Shown here in pieces: positions 1 to 6,071 of a DNA stretch of 9,069 nucleotides. How positions within the stretch are numbered: the stretch's first letter is position 1; every line of letters begins with the position of its first letter. Origin of the DNA: Spirochaetaceae bacterium (lineage in GTDB: Bacteria > Spirochaetota > Spirochaetia > Treponematales > Breznakiellaceae); assembly GCA_031278935.1 (NCBI GenBank), contig JAITJK010000236.1, positions 1-9,069 of the forward strand. Direction: 5' to 3'. The notes beneath the pieces are model-generated. The model did no database searches and was not told where the DNA came from. It saw nothing but the letters and a program-made list of their open reading frames with translations. The position numbers and the translations under genes are program-made.

Positions 1-129
1 TTTACCTCTGTAGTAGTTGAGCTTTTACGTCAGGAATTGGCTGCTATGGGCTATACGATGGGAATAGGTCGAGAAGCCGTGAAGGAAATCAAGGGCTTCG
101 AAGAAGAAAAAAGAGCAAATATAGGATAG
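1..129 (+). CDS. 3' end of an unrecognised protein gene (partial)
   Basis: Frame 1 is open from the window edge to TAG at 127-129 and encodes the last 42 residues of a protein. The tail is mixed-charge and looks helical: it contains ELLRQELAAMGY and GREAVKEIKGFEEEKRANIG, with no cysteines and no membrane segment. I do not recognise the family from this fragment. A G+C-rich hairpin 18 bp downstream (147-160, followed by CTTTT) may terminate it. The frame stays open for another 39 codons after the TAG, to TAA at 247-249, so a premature or recoded stop is possible. That this is the 3' end of a real gene is an inference from the open frame and the composition of the peptide. Confidence 0.55.
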   Translation, partial: FTSVVVELLRQELAAMGYTMGIGREAVKEIKGFEEEKRANIG

Positions 130-146
130 TATGGTAGTCATGGTTT

Positions 147-165
147 CCCCACCTTTGGGGCTTTT
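147..165 (+). terminator. Possible weak intrinsic terminator
   Basis: CCCC (147-150), loop ACCTTT, GGGG (157-160), then CTTTT. The stem is only 4 G-C pairs and the T run is short, so it is weak. It sits 18 bp after the TAG of the first partial gene, where a terminator is expected. Confidence 0.35.
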
Positions 166-175
166 CCGGGTTTCA

Positions 176-196
176 TACTTGCTTACTTTGCAAGTA
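176..196. repeat. Short perfect inverted repeat
   Basis: TACTTGC (176-182), loop TTACTTT, GCAAGTA (190-196). It is a perfect 7-bp stem with a 7-nt loop and no T run after it, so it is not a classical terminator. It could be an operator or an mRNA hairpin; function unknown. Confidence 0.35.
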
Positions 197-410
197 ATCG
201 TCCAGATAAGTCTATACGGGATAAAGAGTTAAAGTATTTTGAAGGGTAAGCGACCGATTGGCACTTTTCTGGCTTTCTCTTTCAATCAAAACCGGAATCT
301 TCTCTCATCATTTCTTTGTAGCATATAGACTTTTTGGGATTTTTTGCCTTCCGTGCAATTCCTATTTTAATTGATCCTCTATAGACGGTTACCCCCTTCG
401 CAAGAGCGGC

Positions 411-440
411 TTGTCTTTATCGGGCCATCTTCTTTATACT
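411..440 (+). promoter_or_regulatory. Sigma-70-type promoter of the DEAD-box helicase gene
   Basis: TTGTCT (411-416, 4/6 to TTGACA), an 18-bp spacer and TATACT (435-440, 5/6 to TATAAT). The base 7 nt after the -10 box is A447, the A of the preferred ATG start. No Shine-Dalgarno-like purine run precedes that ATG. Together these suggest a leaderless transcript. The same 18-bp spacing and TTGYCT -35 recur in front of the ferredoxin and M23 genes. Confidence 0.5.
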
Positions 441-446
441 GCTAAT

Positions 447-2231
447 ATGACCACAGACTGTCATCCTTTTGCTTCTTTCGGTTTATCCGAGGGGATCCTT
501 GATGCCTTAACCCAGAAGGGGTTTACGGCGCCCAGTTCTATTCAAACCATTGCGCTGCCCCGGCTGCTTTCTGACTCAGGGCATCTTATTGTCAAAGCCA
601 GGACCGGCACGGGTAAGACCGCTGCTTTTGGGATTCCCCTGGTGGAGCGGCTTACCCAGGGAGGCCACGCTCCCCGGGCTTTGATTCTCACCCCCACCCG
701 GGAACTGGCCCTACAGATTACTAAAGAAATCGCTTCTCTTACCACCGGGCCTTTCCCCCGGATTACGGCGGTGTACGGCGGTTCTTCCATTAGAAATCAA
801 ATCCTAGACCTGAAACGAGGTACCGAGATCGTGGTCGGGACCCCGGGGCGTATCATGGACCTGATGGAACGGAAGGTGCTGGACCTCATGGCGGTGGATT
901 GGTGCATTCTGGATGAAGCGGATGAAATGCTGGATATGGGCTTTTTTGAGGATGTGGAGACCATCCTCAAGGCGGTGAAAAGCGAGCGCCGGGTGGCCCT
1001 GTTTTCCGCTACCATGCCAGAAGCTATTTTACGGATCGTCCGGAACTATATCGGGGACGTGGAGATTCTTGAAGACAGCGCTCCGGAGGATGAAACCCCG
1101 GCGGTGGATCAGTATTACCTGGTAGTCAAGAAAGAAGACCGCCTGGAAGCGCTTCGCCGTATCATTGACGGGGCGGATGATTTTTATGGGCTAATTTTCT
1201 GCGCCACCAAGGCGGGGACCGATGAGCTAGCCCGCCGGCTGGTGGAAGGGGCCTATGCGGCGGAGGCGATTCACGGGGATCTATCCCAGGAAGCCAGGGA
1301 ACGGACCCTCAGGCGGTTTCGTTCCCGGATCACCACCATCCTGGTCGCCACGGATGTAGCGGCCAGGGGCCTAGACATTGAGCGGCTGACCCATGTGATC
1401 AACTGGGACCTGCCCCATGACCGGGAGACGTATGTCCACCGCATCGGTAGAACGGGCCGGGCCGGGAGGCGGGGGAAAGCCATCAGCCTGGTGCTGCCTG
1501 CGGAACGGGGGCGGATAAGTCACCTATCCCGGCTCATGGAGCGGACCCTAGGGACGAAGATCGAATGGACAAGAGCGCCTAAGATAAAATCTGTAATGAA
1601 AGCCATAAAGCGGCGCATTCTTGTGTCGGTTACGGCAGCCTTGCCCCGGGACTGGAGTGCGGTTTCCGTGGATGAGGAAGGGGCGGCGCCCCTTATACCG
1701 GCTATGGAAGGTGTGGGGGATGCGTCTTTGCCGGTTCCGCCGTTGCATGCCCAGGTAAGCCGGGAACTTATCGAGAAGCTGGGCAGTGAAGGGGCGGTGG
1801 AGGCCTTGATTGCCTTGACTTTCGGGGATTTGCTGGATCCGTCCCGGTACGGGTCTATCACGGAATTCCCCGAGACACCTCCTCGGGAGGAAGGCCGAGG
1901 ACGACTAGGAGGGCGGCGGTTTTCCTCCCGTCGGGATTTCGACAGTCCGGACCACCGCAAAGACCGCCATTCCAGCCGGGTCGGTGACGGGTTTACCCGG
2001 GTTTATGTGGGTTTGGGTCGGCGGCACGGGGCGTCGGCACGGGATGTGGCGAAGCTCCTTATGCAGGCCGGCGGTGTGCCGGGCCGTCTGGTGGACGCCA
2101 TTGAAATGAAAGACTTCTGCGCCTTTGCTACCTTGCCGGAAGATGCGGCGCAGCGGGCCTGTAGGTTTTCTCAGAAAACCCCGGACAATCCGGCGATCCG
2201 CCCTGCTACGCCACCCACCGTGGAGGCCTAG
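447..2231 (+). CDS. DEAD-box ATP-dependent RNA helicase with DbpA-type RNA-binding domain
   Basis: Cytoplasmic ATP-dependent RNA helicase, 594 residues from ATG 447. All core motifs are visible: Q-motif region (F8-G25 with Q33), I ARTGTGKT (51-58), Ia PTRELALQ (83-90), Ib TPGR (132-135), II DEAD (156-159), III SAT (187-189), V ATDVAARGLDI (301-311) and VI HRIGRTGR (331-338). A basic Arg/Ser/Gly-rich linker (about 470-514) leads into a C-terminal domain (about 516-575, starting TRVYVGLGRRHG) resembling the DbpA/CsdA/YxiN RNA-binding fold. Family members remodel rRNA or mRNA in ribosome assembly and cold response; which one this is cannot be decided, so no symbol is given. An in-frame TTG at 411 would add 12 residues, but it overlaps the -35 box and the extra residues look unconserved. 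It appears monocistronic. Confidence 0.93.
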   Translation: MTTDCHPFASFGLSEGILDALTQKGFTAPSSIQTIALPRLLSDSGHLIVKARTGTGKTAAFGIPLVERLTQGGHAPRALILTPTRELALQITKEIASLTTGPFPRITAVYGGSSIRNQILDLKRGTEIVVGTPGRIMDLMERKVLDLMAVDWCILDEADEMLDMGFFEDVETILKAVKSERRVALFSATMPEAILRIVRNYIGDVEILEDSAPEDETPAVDQYYLVVKKEDRLEALRRIIDGADDFYGLIFCATKAGTDELARRLVEGAYAAEAIHGDLSQEARERTLRRFRSRITTILVATDVAARGLDIERLTHVINWDLPHDRETYVHRIGRTGRAGRRGKAISLVLPAERGRISHLSRLMERTLGTKIEWTRAPKIKSVMKAIKRRILVSVTAALPRDWSAVSVDEEGAAPLIPAMEGVGDASLPVPPLHAQVSRELIEKLGSEGAVEALIALTFGDLLDPSRYGSITEFPETPPREEGRGRLGGRRFSSRRDFDSPDHRKDRHSSRVGDGFTRVYVGLGRRHGASARDVAKLLMQAGGVPGRLVDAIEMKDFCAFATLPEDAAQRACRFSQKTPDNPAIRPATPPTVEA

Positions 2232-2254
2232 TTTCTCACCAGATTGTGGTGGTT

Positions 2255-2267
2255 AGTAGCGGCTACT
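2255..2267. repeat. Perfect short palindrome
   Basis: AGTAGC (2255-2260), G, GCTACT (2262-2267), 24 bp after the helicase stop codon. There is no T run behind it. It lies directly upstream of the dispersed repeat at 2273-2310 and may belong to the same unit or be an operator or partial terminator. Confidence 0.35.
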
Positions 2268-2272
2268 CGTCT

Positions 2273-2310
2273 AGATTGCTTCGGTTCTTCACTCCTCACA
2301 ATGACGGGGG
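2273..2310 (-). repeat. Dispersed palindromic intergenic repeat (CGTCATTGnGAGG...GAAGCAATCT type)
   Basis: On the minus strand this stretch begins CCCCCGTCATTGTGAGG and ends CCGAAGCAATCT. It closely matches the short intergenic repeat with core GTCATTGCGAGGAGCGAAG and end GACGAAGCAATCT, which I know from many unrelated bacterial genomes, typically in multiple copies between genes. Only one copy is visible here. The match is from memory and not from a search. Confidence 0.55.
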
Positions 2311-2323
2311 TCGCGCCATGCCC

Positions 2324-2341
2324 CGCACGAAGGGACGTGCG
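2324..2341. repeat. G+C-rich hairpin between helicase and EF-G genes
   Basis: CGCACG (2324-2329), loop AAGGGA, CGTGCG (2336-2341): a perfect 6-bp stem followed by CCTTTAG. The T run is too short for a confident terminator. It may be part of the adjacent dispersed repeat. Confidence 0.35.
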
Positions 2342-2393
2342 CCTTTAGTCCTAACCAATCGGCACCCAATACGCACCCATGGCCAATGGTGGG

Positions 2394-2422
2394 TTGGCGC
2401 GCCGACAGACTCACGGTATAGT
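2394..2422 (+). promoter_or_regulatory. Sigma-70-type promoter of the EF-G2 gene
   Basis: TTGGCG (2394-2399, 4/6), a 17-bp spacer and TATAGT (2417-2422, 5/6). The predicted transcript starts near 2429, giving a very short leader that still contains the AGGAG at 2431-2435. Two copies of GCACCCA 11 bp apart (2362-2368, 2373-2379) lie just upstream of the -35. Confidence 0.45.
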
Positions 2423-2430
2423 AAAGGGGC

Positions 2431-2435
2431 AGGAG
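2431..2435 (+). promoter_or_regulatory. Ribosome binding site fixing the EF-G2 start
   Basis: AGGAG with 6 nt to ATG 2442. This decides against the upstream in-frame ATG at 2379, which lies upstream of the predicted promoter and would add 21 residues absent from EF-G proteins. Confidence 0.7.
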
Positions 2436-2441
2436 TCTTTT

Positions 2442-4493
2442 ATGCTGAGAGCAATGCGTAATATCGGTATCATGGCCCATATTGATGCGGGTAAAACTAC
2501 TACCACCGAGCGGATCCTCTATTATACCGGGAAAAGCCATAAAATCGGCGAAGTTGATAACGGCGAAGCCATCATGGACTGGATGGAGCAGGAGCAAGAA
2601 CGGGGTATTACCATTCAAAGCGCTGCTACCACGATTTATTGGAAGGACTTTCAGATAAACATCATTGATACCCCGGGACATGTGGATTTTACGGCGGAAG
2701 TGGAACGCTCCTTGCGGGTTTTGGATGGAGCCGTGGCGATTTTTGACGCGGTCCGAGGGGTAGAGCCCCAAACCGAAACGGTATGGCATCAGGCCCAACG
2801 GTACCACGTCCCTTGTATCGGGTATGTCAACAAGATGGATCGGGTGGGGGCGGACTTTTTTCAGGTTCTGGAAGACATTAAAGGGAAACTAGGGGCTTCC
2901 CTCGTGGCGATTCAACTGCCCATCGGCAAGGAAGGGGGCTTTGAAGGGGTCATCGACCTTATAACCATGCAGGAAATTCGCTGGGACGCGGCTACGGAAG
3001 GAGAACTAGTGATTCAGAGCCCCATCGCGGTGGAGCGGGAAAGCCTCGCCAGGGAATGGCGGGAAAAACTTATTGACGCCCTCTCAGGCTTCTCAGACCT
3101 CATAACCGAACAGTACCTCTCTGGAGCGGAGATCGGAGCAGAACTGATTACCCAGGAATTACGCAAAGCTGTGCTGGAGCGTGCCTTGTTCCCCATTTTG
3201 GCGGGAGCCTCCCGGCGGAATATGGGGGTCCAGCCTTTGATTGACGCGGTAGTGGCCTATCTGCCCGCTCCGGATGAACGCTCAGGCGCTACGGGCCACT
3301 CGGTGAAAAATGTAAAGAAAGGCAAAAAAGACGCGAAAGAGGAAATCACGATTCCCTGTGATCCTGCAGGGCCTCCCCTGGGGCTGGTTTTCAAGATTCA
3401 GCATGACCGGGAAGCCGGGAGCCTCTGTTATGTGCGGATGTATTCGGGGACCTTCAAACCCGGAACCGCGGTGTTCAACCTGGGGAAACGCAAGCGAGAG
3501 CGGGCTAATCGGATCCTGCGGATGCATTCCAATAAATCCGAACCTTTGGAACGCCTTTCCGCTGGAGACATCGGGGTTATTATCGGCATGAAGTTTGCCC
3601 AGACCGGTGACACCATTGGCAGCGAAGGTTGGCCGGTGATGCTAGAACAGATGGCTTTTCCTGAACCGGTCATCTCCGTATCCATTGAGCCCAAAACCTT
3701 GTCGGAACAGGAAAAACTGAAGGACATTTTGGCTCTCTTGGCTAAAGAAGACCCCACCTTTACCACCAAAGAAAACGAGGAAACCGGCCAGCTCATCATC
3801 TCCGGTATGGGAGAACTACATCTGGACGTCCTCGTTACCCGAATTCTCAAGGAATACCATGTGGGCGCCAAGGTGGGAAATCCCCAGGTTACCTACCGGG
3901 AGTCCGTGAGCCGGGTGGTGGAACGGACCGAGCACTTTTCCCGGATCATCGCGGGCAAGGAAAACGCCGCGTCCCTAGGCCTGAAGATAAGCCCCCTGGA
4001 ACGGGGCACGGGGAACCGCTATACCTGCGAAGTAAAAGAGCGGAATATTCCACAGCCCATTTTTGACGCCATAGAACGGGGCATCCAGGGCGCCTTGGCC
4101 GGGGGTATCGTCTTGGGCTACCCCTGTATTGATGTGGGGGTGAGCCTTATAAATATGGGGTATTCAGACCTTACGGGTACAGAACTGGCTTTTGAAGCCT
4201 GCGCGAGCCTGGGCTTTGACGAGGCCTGCCGGGCCGCCGCGCCCATACTGCTGGAACCCATCATGGCGGTGGACCTCATTTCTCCCAAGGAATTCGTTGG
4301 GGAGGTGATAAGCCTCATAACCCAGCGAGGGGGGCAGATCCTGAGCATGGATTCTAAGGTCTACAGCGACCAGGTGAAGGCCCTGGCTCCTATGGCAAAA
4401 ATGTTCGGCTTTATGACGGCCCTCCGTTCCGTAACCCAGGGCCGGGGGACCTTTACCATGGAATTCTCCCATTTTGCCCCGCCCCTTAAATGA
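2442..4493 (+). CDS. Elongation factor G paralogue, EF-G2/FusB class (spdEFG2-like)
   Basis: Cytoplasmic translational GTPase of 683 residues, near the usual EF-G length. G motifs: AHIDAGKT (12-19), RGITI (54-58), DTPGH (76-80), NKMD (130-133). Domains II-V follow, ending GRGTFTMEF. The domain IV motif SGGRGQYG, typical of translocating EF-G, is replaced by [10 protein letters not shown] (504-513). The spirochaetal second EF-G, as I recall it from Borrelia, has a comparable replacement. In that class EF-G2 works with RRF in ribosome recycling while EF-G1 translocates; applying this here is inference. A lysine-rich insert, [13 protein letters not shown] (289-301), precedes domain II. The gene has its own promoter and RBS and is convergent with the GGDEF gene. 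Plain fusA is the alternative if no second EF-G exists in the genome. Confidence 0.9.
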   Translation: MLRAMRNIGIMAHIDAGKTTTTERILYYTGKSHKIGEVDNGEAIMDWMEQEQERGITIQSAATTIYWKDFQINIIDTPGHVDFTAEVERSLRVLDGAVAIFDAVRGVEPQTETVWHQAQRYHVPCIGYVNKMDRVGADFFQVLEDIKGKLGASLVAIQLPIGKEGGFEGVIDLITMQEIRWDAATEGELVIQSPIAVERESLAREWREKLIDALSGFSDLITEQYLSGAEIGAELITQELRKAVLERALFPILAGASRRNMGVQPLIDAVVAYLPAPDERSGATGHSVKNVKKGKKDAKEEITIPCDPAGPPLGLVFKIQHDREAGSLCYVRMYSGTFKPGTAVFNLGKRKRERANRILRMHSNKSEPLERLSAGDIGVIIGMKFAQTGDTIGSEGWPVMLEQMAFPEPVISVSIEPKTLSEQEKLKDILALLAKEDPTFTTKENEETGQLIISGMGELHLDVLVTRILKEYHVGAKVGNPQVTYRESVSRVVERTEHFSRIIAGKENAASLGLKISPLERGTGNRYTCEVKERNIPQPIFDAIERGIQGALAGGIVLGYPCIDVGVSLINMGYSDLTGTELAFEACASLGFDEACRAAAPILLEPIMAVDLISPKEFVGEVISLITQRGGQILSMDSKVYSDQVKALAPMAKMFGFMTALRSVTQGRGTFTMEFSHFAPPLK

Positions 4494-4514
4494 CCCTGTC
4501 GTCATGAGCGGCGA

Positions 4515-4527
4515 CCTCCATTGGAGG
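4515..4527. repeat. Small perfect palindrome in the convergent gap
   Basis: CCTCCA (4515-4520), T, TGGAGG (4522-4527), lying in the 94-bp gap between the convergent EF-G2 and GGDEF genes. Neither strand has a T run after it, so it is not a clear intrinsic terminator. I see no other terminator in this gap. Confidence 0.3.
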
Positions 4528-4587
4528 GGCTGGCCTCGTTTGGATTGATCCGGGCTTGCGTAATAACCGGAGGCGCCGCACGGGGTC

Positions 4588-5667
4588 CTATACCACTTGA
4601 TTCTTACCTCGCCGTTTGCCGATATAGAGTTTTTTGTCGCTCGCTTCAATGCTCGCTTCCGGGTTGGCCCAATCGAAAGGCGCAACGCCCACGGTAATCG
4701 TAATGCCCAGCGTTCCCTTTTGTTTGGTTATAATCTCCGCCTCGGCGAGTTTAGCCCGTAGTTTGTCCATCACCGCCTTGGCGTTGGCTAAGGTAACTTG
4801 TTCCATGATGATAAGGAATTCTTCCCCACCCCAGCGGAAAATTTTGTCGGTCTTTCGTAGGTTGTTCTTGAGAAAATCCGAAAGAAATATCAGGATTTCA
4901 TCCCCGCAAGGGTGGCCGTAGGTATCGTTGATCCGCTTAAAATCGTCGATGTCCAAGATAGCCACGCAGACCGGTTGATCGGGGTTTTTTAGGGTTTTGA
5001 GATAAATGTCCTGATACCGGCGGTTGAAGAGACCCGTGAGGGGATCCGTGTAGATTTGGGACGACAGTTCCATAAGCCGGCCTTCCCTGATCCGAAAGAT
5101 GATACGCTGCACCAAGGTATTGACGGCGATTTCCAGAAGCGTCCCCAGCAGCATGATCGACAGGTTTACCAAGGTCATACTATGACCAAACGGCTCCGCC
5201 AGAATGATGAGGGGCACTGCATGAGCGGCTCGTACCCCAAGAAACGCAATCACACCCAGGATAAGGAGGACCATGACGCGGCGAAACCGGGTGCTTCCAT
5301 AGGGAAACAGGGTCAACATGAGGATAATCAGTAAGAAATACCCCAGGATATACGAGCCAATCCCGCATACATACGCTGAAATCCCGGCGTAGAGGTTTAC
5401 TTCCAAGGCAATCAAGAAGCCCCCGACCTGGTAACATTTCTTACTAAGACATAGCCATACGACTAAGGAGACCAGCAAGCTCCCACCATTGAGGAGAACA
5501 AAGAACAAGACCCCTTGAAGGAGGTAAGCAATCAGAAAAAAACTATGGATCACCGCGAAAAAGATGAGGATAGTATAAGAAATCAGGTACAGGCACAGCT
5601 CGTCCTCTGTGGAAAAGGGCTGCTTTAAAAGCTTTGCCATGAGATTGTCTCGAAAGTGGCGAAACAT
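4588..5667 (-). CDS. Membrane-bound diguanylate cyclase (GGDEF domain)
   Basis: 359-residue inner-membrane enzyme predicted to make cyclic di-GMP from two GTP. The N-terminal half has about six hydrophobic segments (roughly 24-50, 53-74, 82-101, 106-121, 131-150, 164-185) forming a membrane sensor I cannot assign to a named family. A short linker (188-205) leads to a GGDEF domain with DPLTGLFNRR (208-217), DIDDFKRINDTYGH (239-252) and active-site GGEEF (280-284). R271-x-x-D274, five residues before GGEEF, matches the inhibitory I-site, so product feedback is expected. No EAL or HD-GYP domain is present. ATG 5667 is preceded by AGGGGG at 5676-5671, 3 nt away, which is close spacing. It is divergent from the ferredoxin gene and convergent with EF-G2. 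The catalytic residues look intact. Confidence 0.92.
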   Translation of the reverse strand: MFRHFRDNLMAKLLKQPFSTEDELCLYLISYTILIFFAVIHSFFLIAYLLQGVLFFVLLNGGSLLVSLVVWLCLSKKCYQVGGFLIALEVNLYAGISAYVCGIGSYILGYFLLIILMLTLFPYGSTRFRRVMVLLILGVIAFLGVRAAHAVPLIILAEPFGHSMTLVNLSIMLLGTLLEIAVNTLVQRIIFRIREGRLMELSSQIYTDPLTGLFNRRYQDIYLKTLKNPDQPVCVAILDIDDFKRINDTYGHPCGDEILIFLSDFLKNNLRKTDKIFRWGGEEFLIIMEQVTLANAKAVMDKLRAKLAEAEIITKQKGTLGITITVGVAPFDWANPEASIEASDKKLYIGKRRGKNQVV

Positions 5668-5725
5668 ATACCCCCTAGTCTAGTAAAATCCCGGAACCCC
5701 CACAATAAGGCCGCAAAGCCGCAAC

Positions 5726-5755
5726 TTGCCTTTTACTTTTCCCCGGTGGTATTAT
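5726..5755 (+). promoter_or_regulatory. Promoter of the ferredoxin gene
   Basis: TTGCCT (5726-5731), an 18-bp spacer and TATTAT (5750-5755). The 10-mer GGTATTATAT occurs over the -10 (5748-5757) and again over the end of the RBS and the start codon (5781-5790). TATATAAG also occurs twice (5753-5760, 5770-5777), so other -10 registers are possible. Confidence 0.45.
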
Positions 5756-5788
5756 ATAAGGACTACATATATATAAGAGAGGTATTAT

Positions 5789-5962
5789 ATGGCGTATACG
5801 GTTAATCAGAGCGAGTGTGCTAATTGCGAAGCATGCGTAGGTGAATGCGATGCAGGAGCCATTTCCGAAAAGGACGGCGCTCAATGGATCGATCCCGGCA
5901 AATGTCAGGACTGCGGCAAATGTGCTGAAGCCTGTCCCGTAGAAGCGATTGCACAAGCATAG
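5789..5962 (+). CDS. 2[4Fe-4S] ferredoxin, 57 residues
   Basis: Small soluble electron carrier of the clostridial-type bacterial ferredoxin family. Two cluster motifs are complete: C10-x2-C13-x2-C16-x3-C20 and C39-x2-C42-x2-C45-x3-C49-P. In this fold each cluster takes three cysteines from one motif and one from the other, giving two low-potential [4Fe-4S] clusters. The length of 57 residues is typical. In the first motif the usual proline after the last cysteine is aspartate (C20-D21), a common variant. GAGAGG at 5777-5782 lies 6 nt before ATG 5789. The gene has its own promoter and terminator and so is probably monocistronic. Its redox partner (hydrogenase, pyruvate:ferredoxin oxidoreductase or another) is not in the window. 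Confidence 0.93.
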   Translation: MAYTVNQSECANCEACVGECDAGAISEKDGAQWIDPGKCQDCGKCAEACPVEAIAQA

Positions 5963-5986
5963 CCTTTAGGCGGATTCGTGCATACT

Positions 5987-6018
5987 AAGGCGAGGGGGTG
6001 AGCTCCTTGCCTTTTTTT
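5987..6018 (+). terminator. Intrinsic terminator of the ferredoxin gene
   Basis: AAGGCGAGG (5987-5995), a 9-nt loop, CCTTGCCTT (6005-6013) with one G-U pair, and T residues through 6018. It starts 24 bp after the ferredoxin stop. GCCTTTAG at 5962-5969 could pair with CTAAGGC (5985-5991), with one bulge, as a competing structure. The 3' arm also contains the -35 box of the next promoter. Confidence 0.8.
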
Positions 6019-6036
6019 ATGTCCTTCCTCTATACT
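6007..6036 (+). promoter_or_regulatory. Promoter of the M23 peptidase / PEGA protein unit
   Basis: TTGCCT (6007-6012), an 18-bp spacer and TATACT (6031-6036), giving a start near 6043 and a leader of about 29 nt. The -35 hexamer lies within the 3' arm of the ferredoxin terminator. Confidence 0.5.
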
Positions 6037-6071
6037 TGCCTTATTAGGGAGCGTCTTGCCTCCTCGGAGCA

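Larger units (their letters stand above)
130..446. other. Intergenic stretch, 317 bp, without a convincing gene
   Basis: This stretch is visibly more A+T-rich than the genes around it. It holds a short G+C hairpin with a T run (147-165), a 7-bp hairpin (176-196), a widely spaced inverted repeat AAGTCTATA (208-216) / TATAGACTT (324-332), and the helicase promoter at its 3' end (411-440). A frame-1 continuation of the upstream gene covers 130-249. A 33-codon ORF from ATG 131 to TAA 232 overlaps it in another frame and has no ribosome binding site. No tRNA or known riboswitch signature was seen. Confidence 0.5.

Noticed and set aside
131..232. 33-codon ORF from ATG 131 (MVVMVSPPLG...)
   Set aside because: No RBS, overlapped in another frame by a more protein-like continuation, and it contains the terminator-like hairpin.
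1520..1960. 146-codon open frame on the minus strand inside the helicase gene
   Set aside because: It is antisense to a strongly conserved coding frame; its Arg/Ser-rich content is what G+C-rich antisense frames give, and no RBS or family resemblance was seen.
2379..2441. N-terminal extension of EF-G2 from ATG 2379
   Set aside because: The added 21 residues are not EF-G-like, and the AGGAG at 2431-2435 is correctly placed for ATG 2442.
2246..2461. 71-codon plus-strand frame between helicase and EF-G2
   Set aside because: It runs through the dispersed repeat and the EF-G2 promoter, overlaps the EF-G2 start, and its product looks like translated repeat DNA.
4164..4685. 173-codon minus-strand frame spanning the end of EF-G2 and the end of the GGDEF gene
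   Set aside because: It overlaps two well-supported genes and has no recognisable domain.
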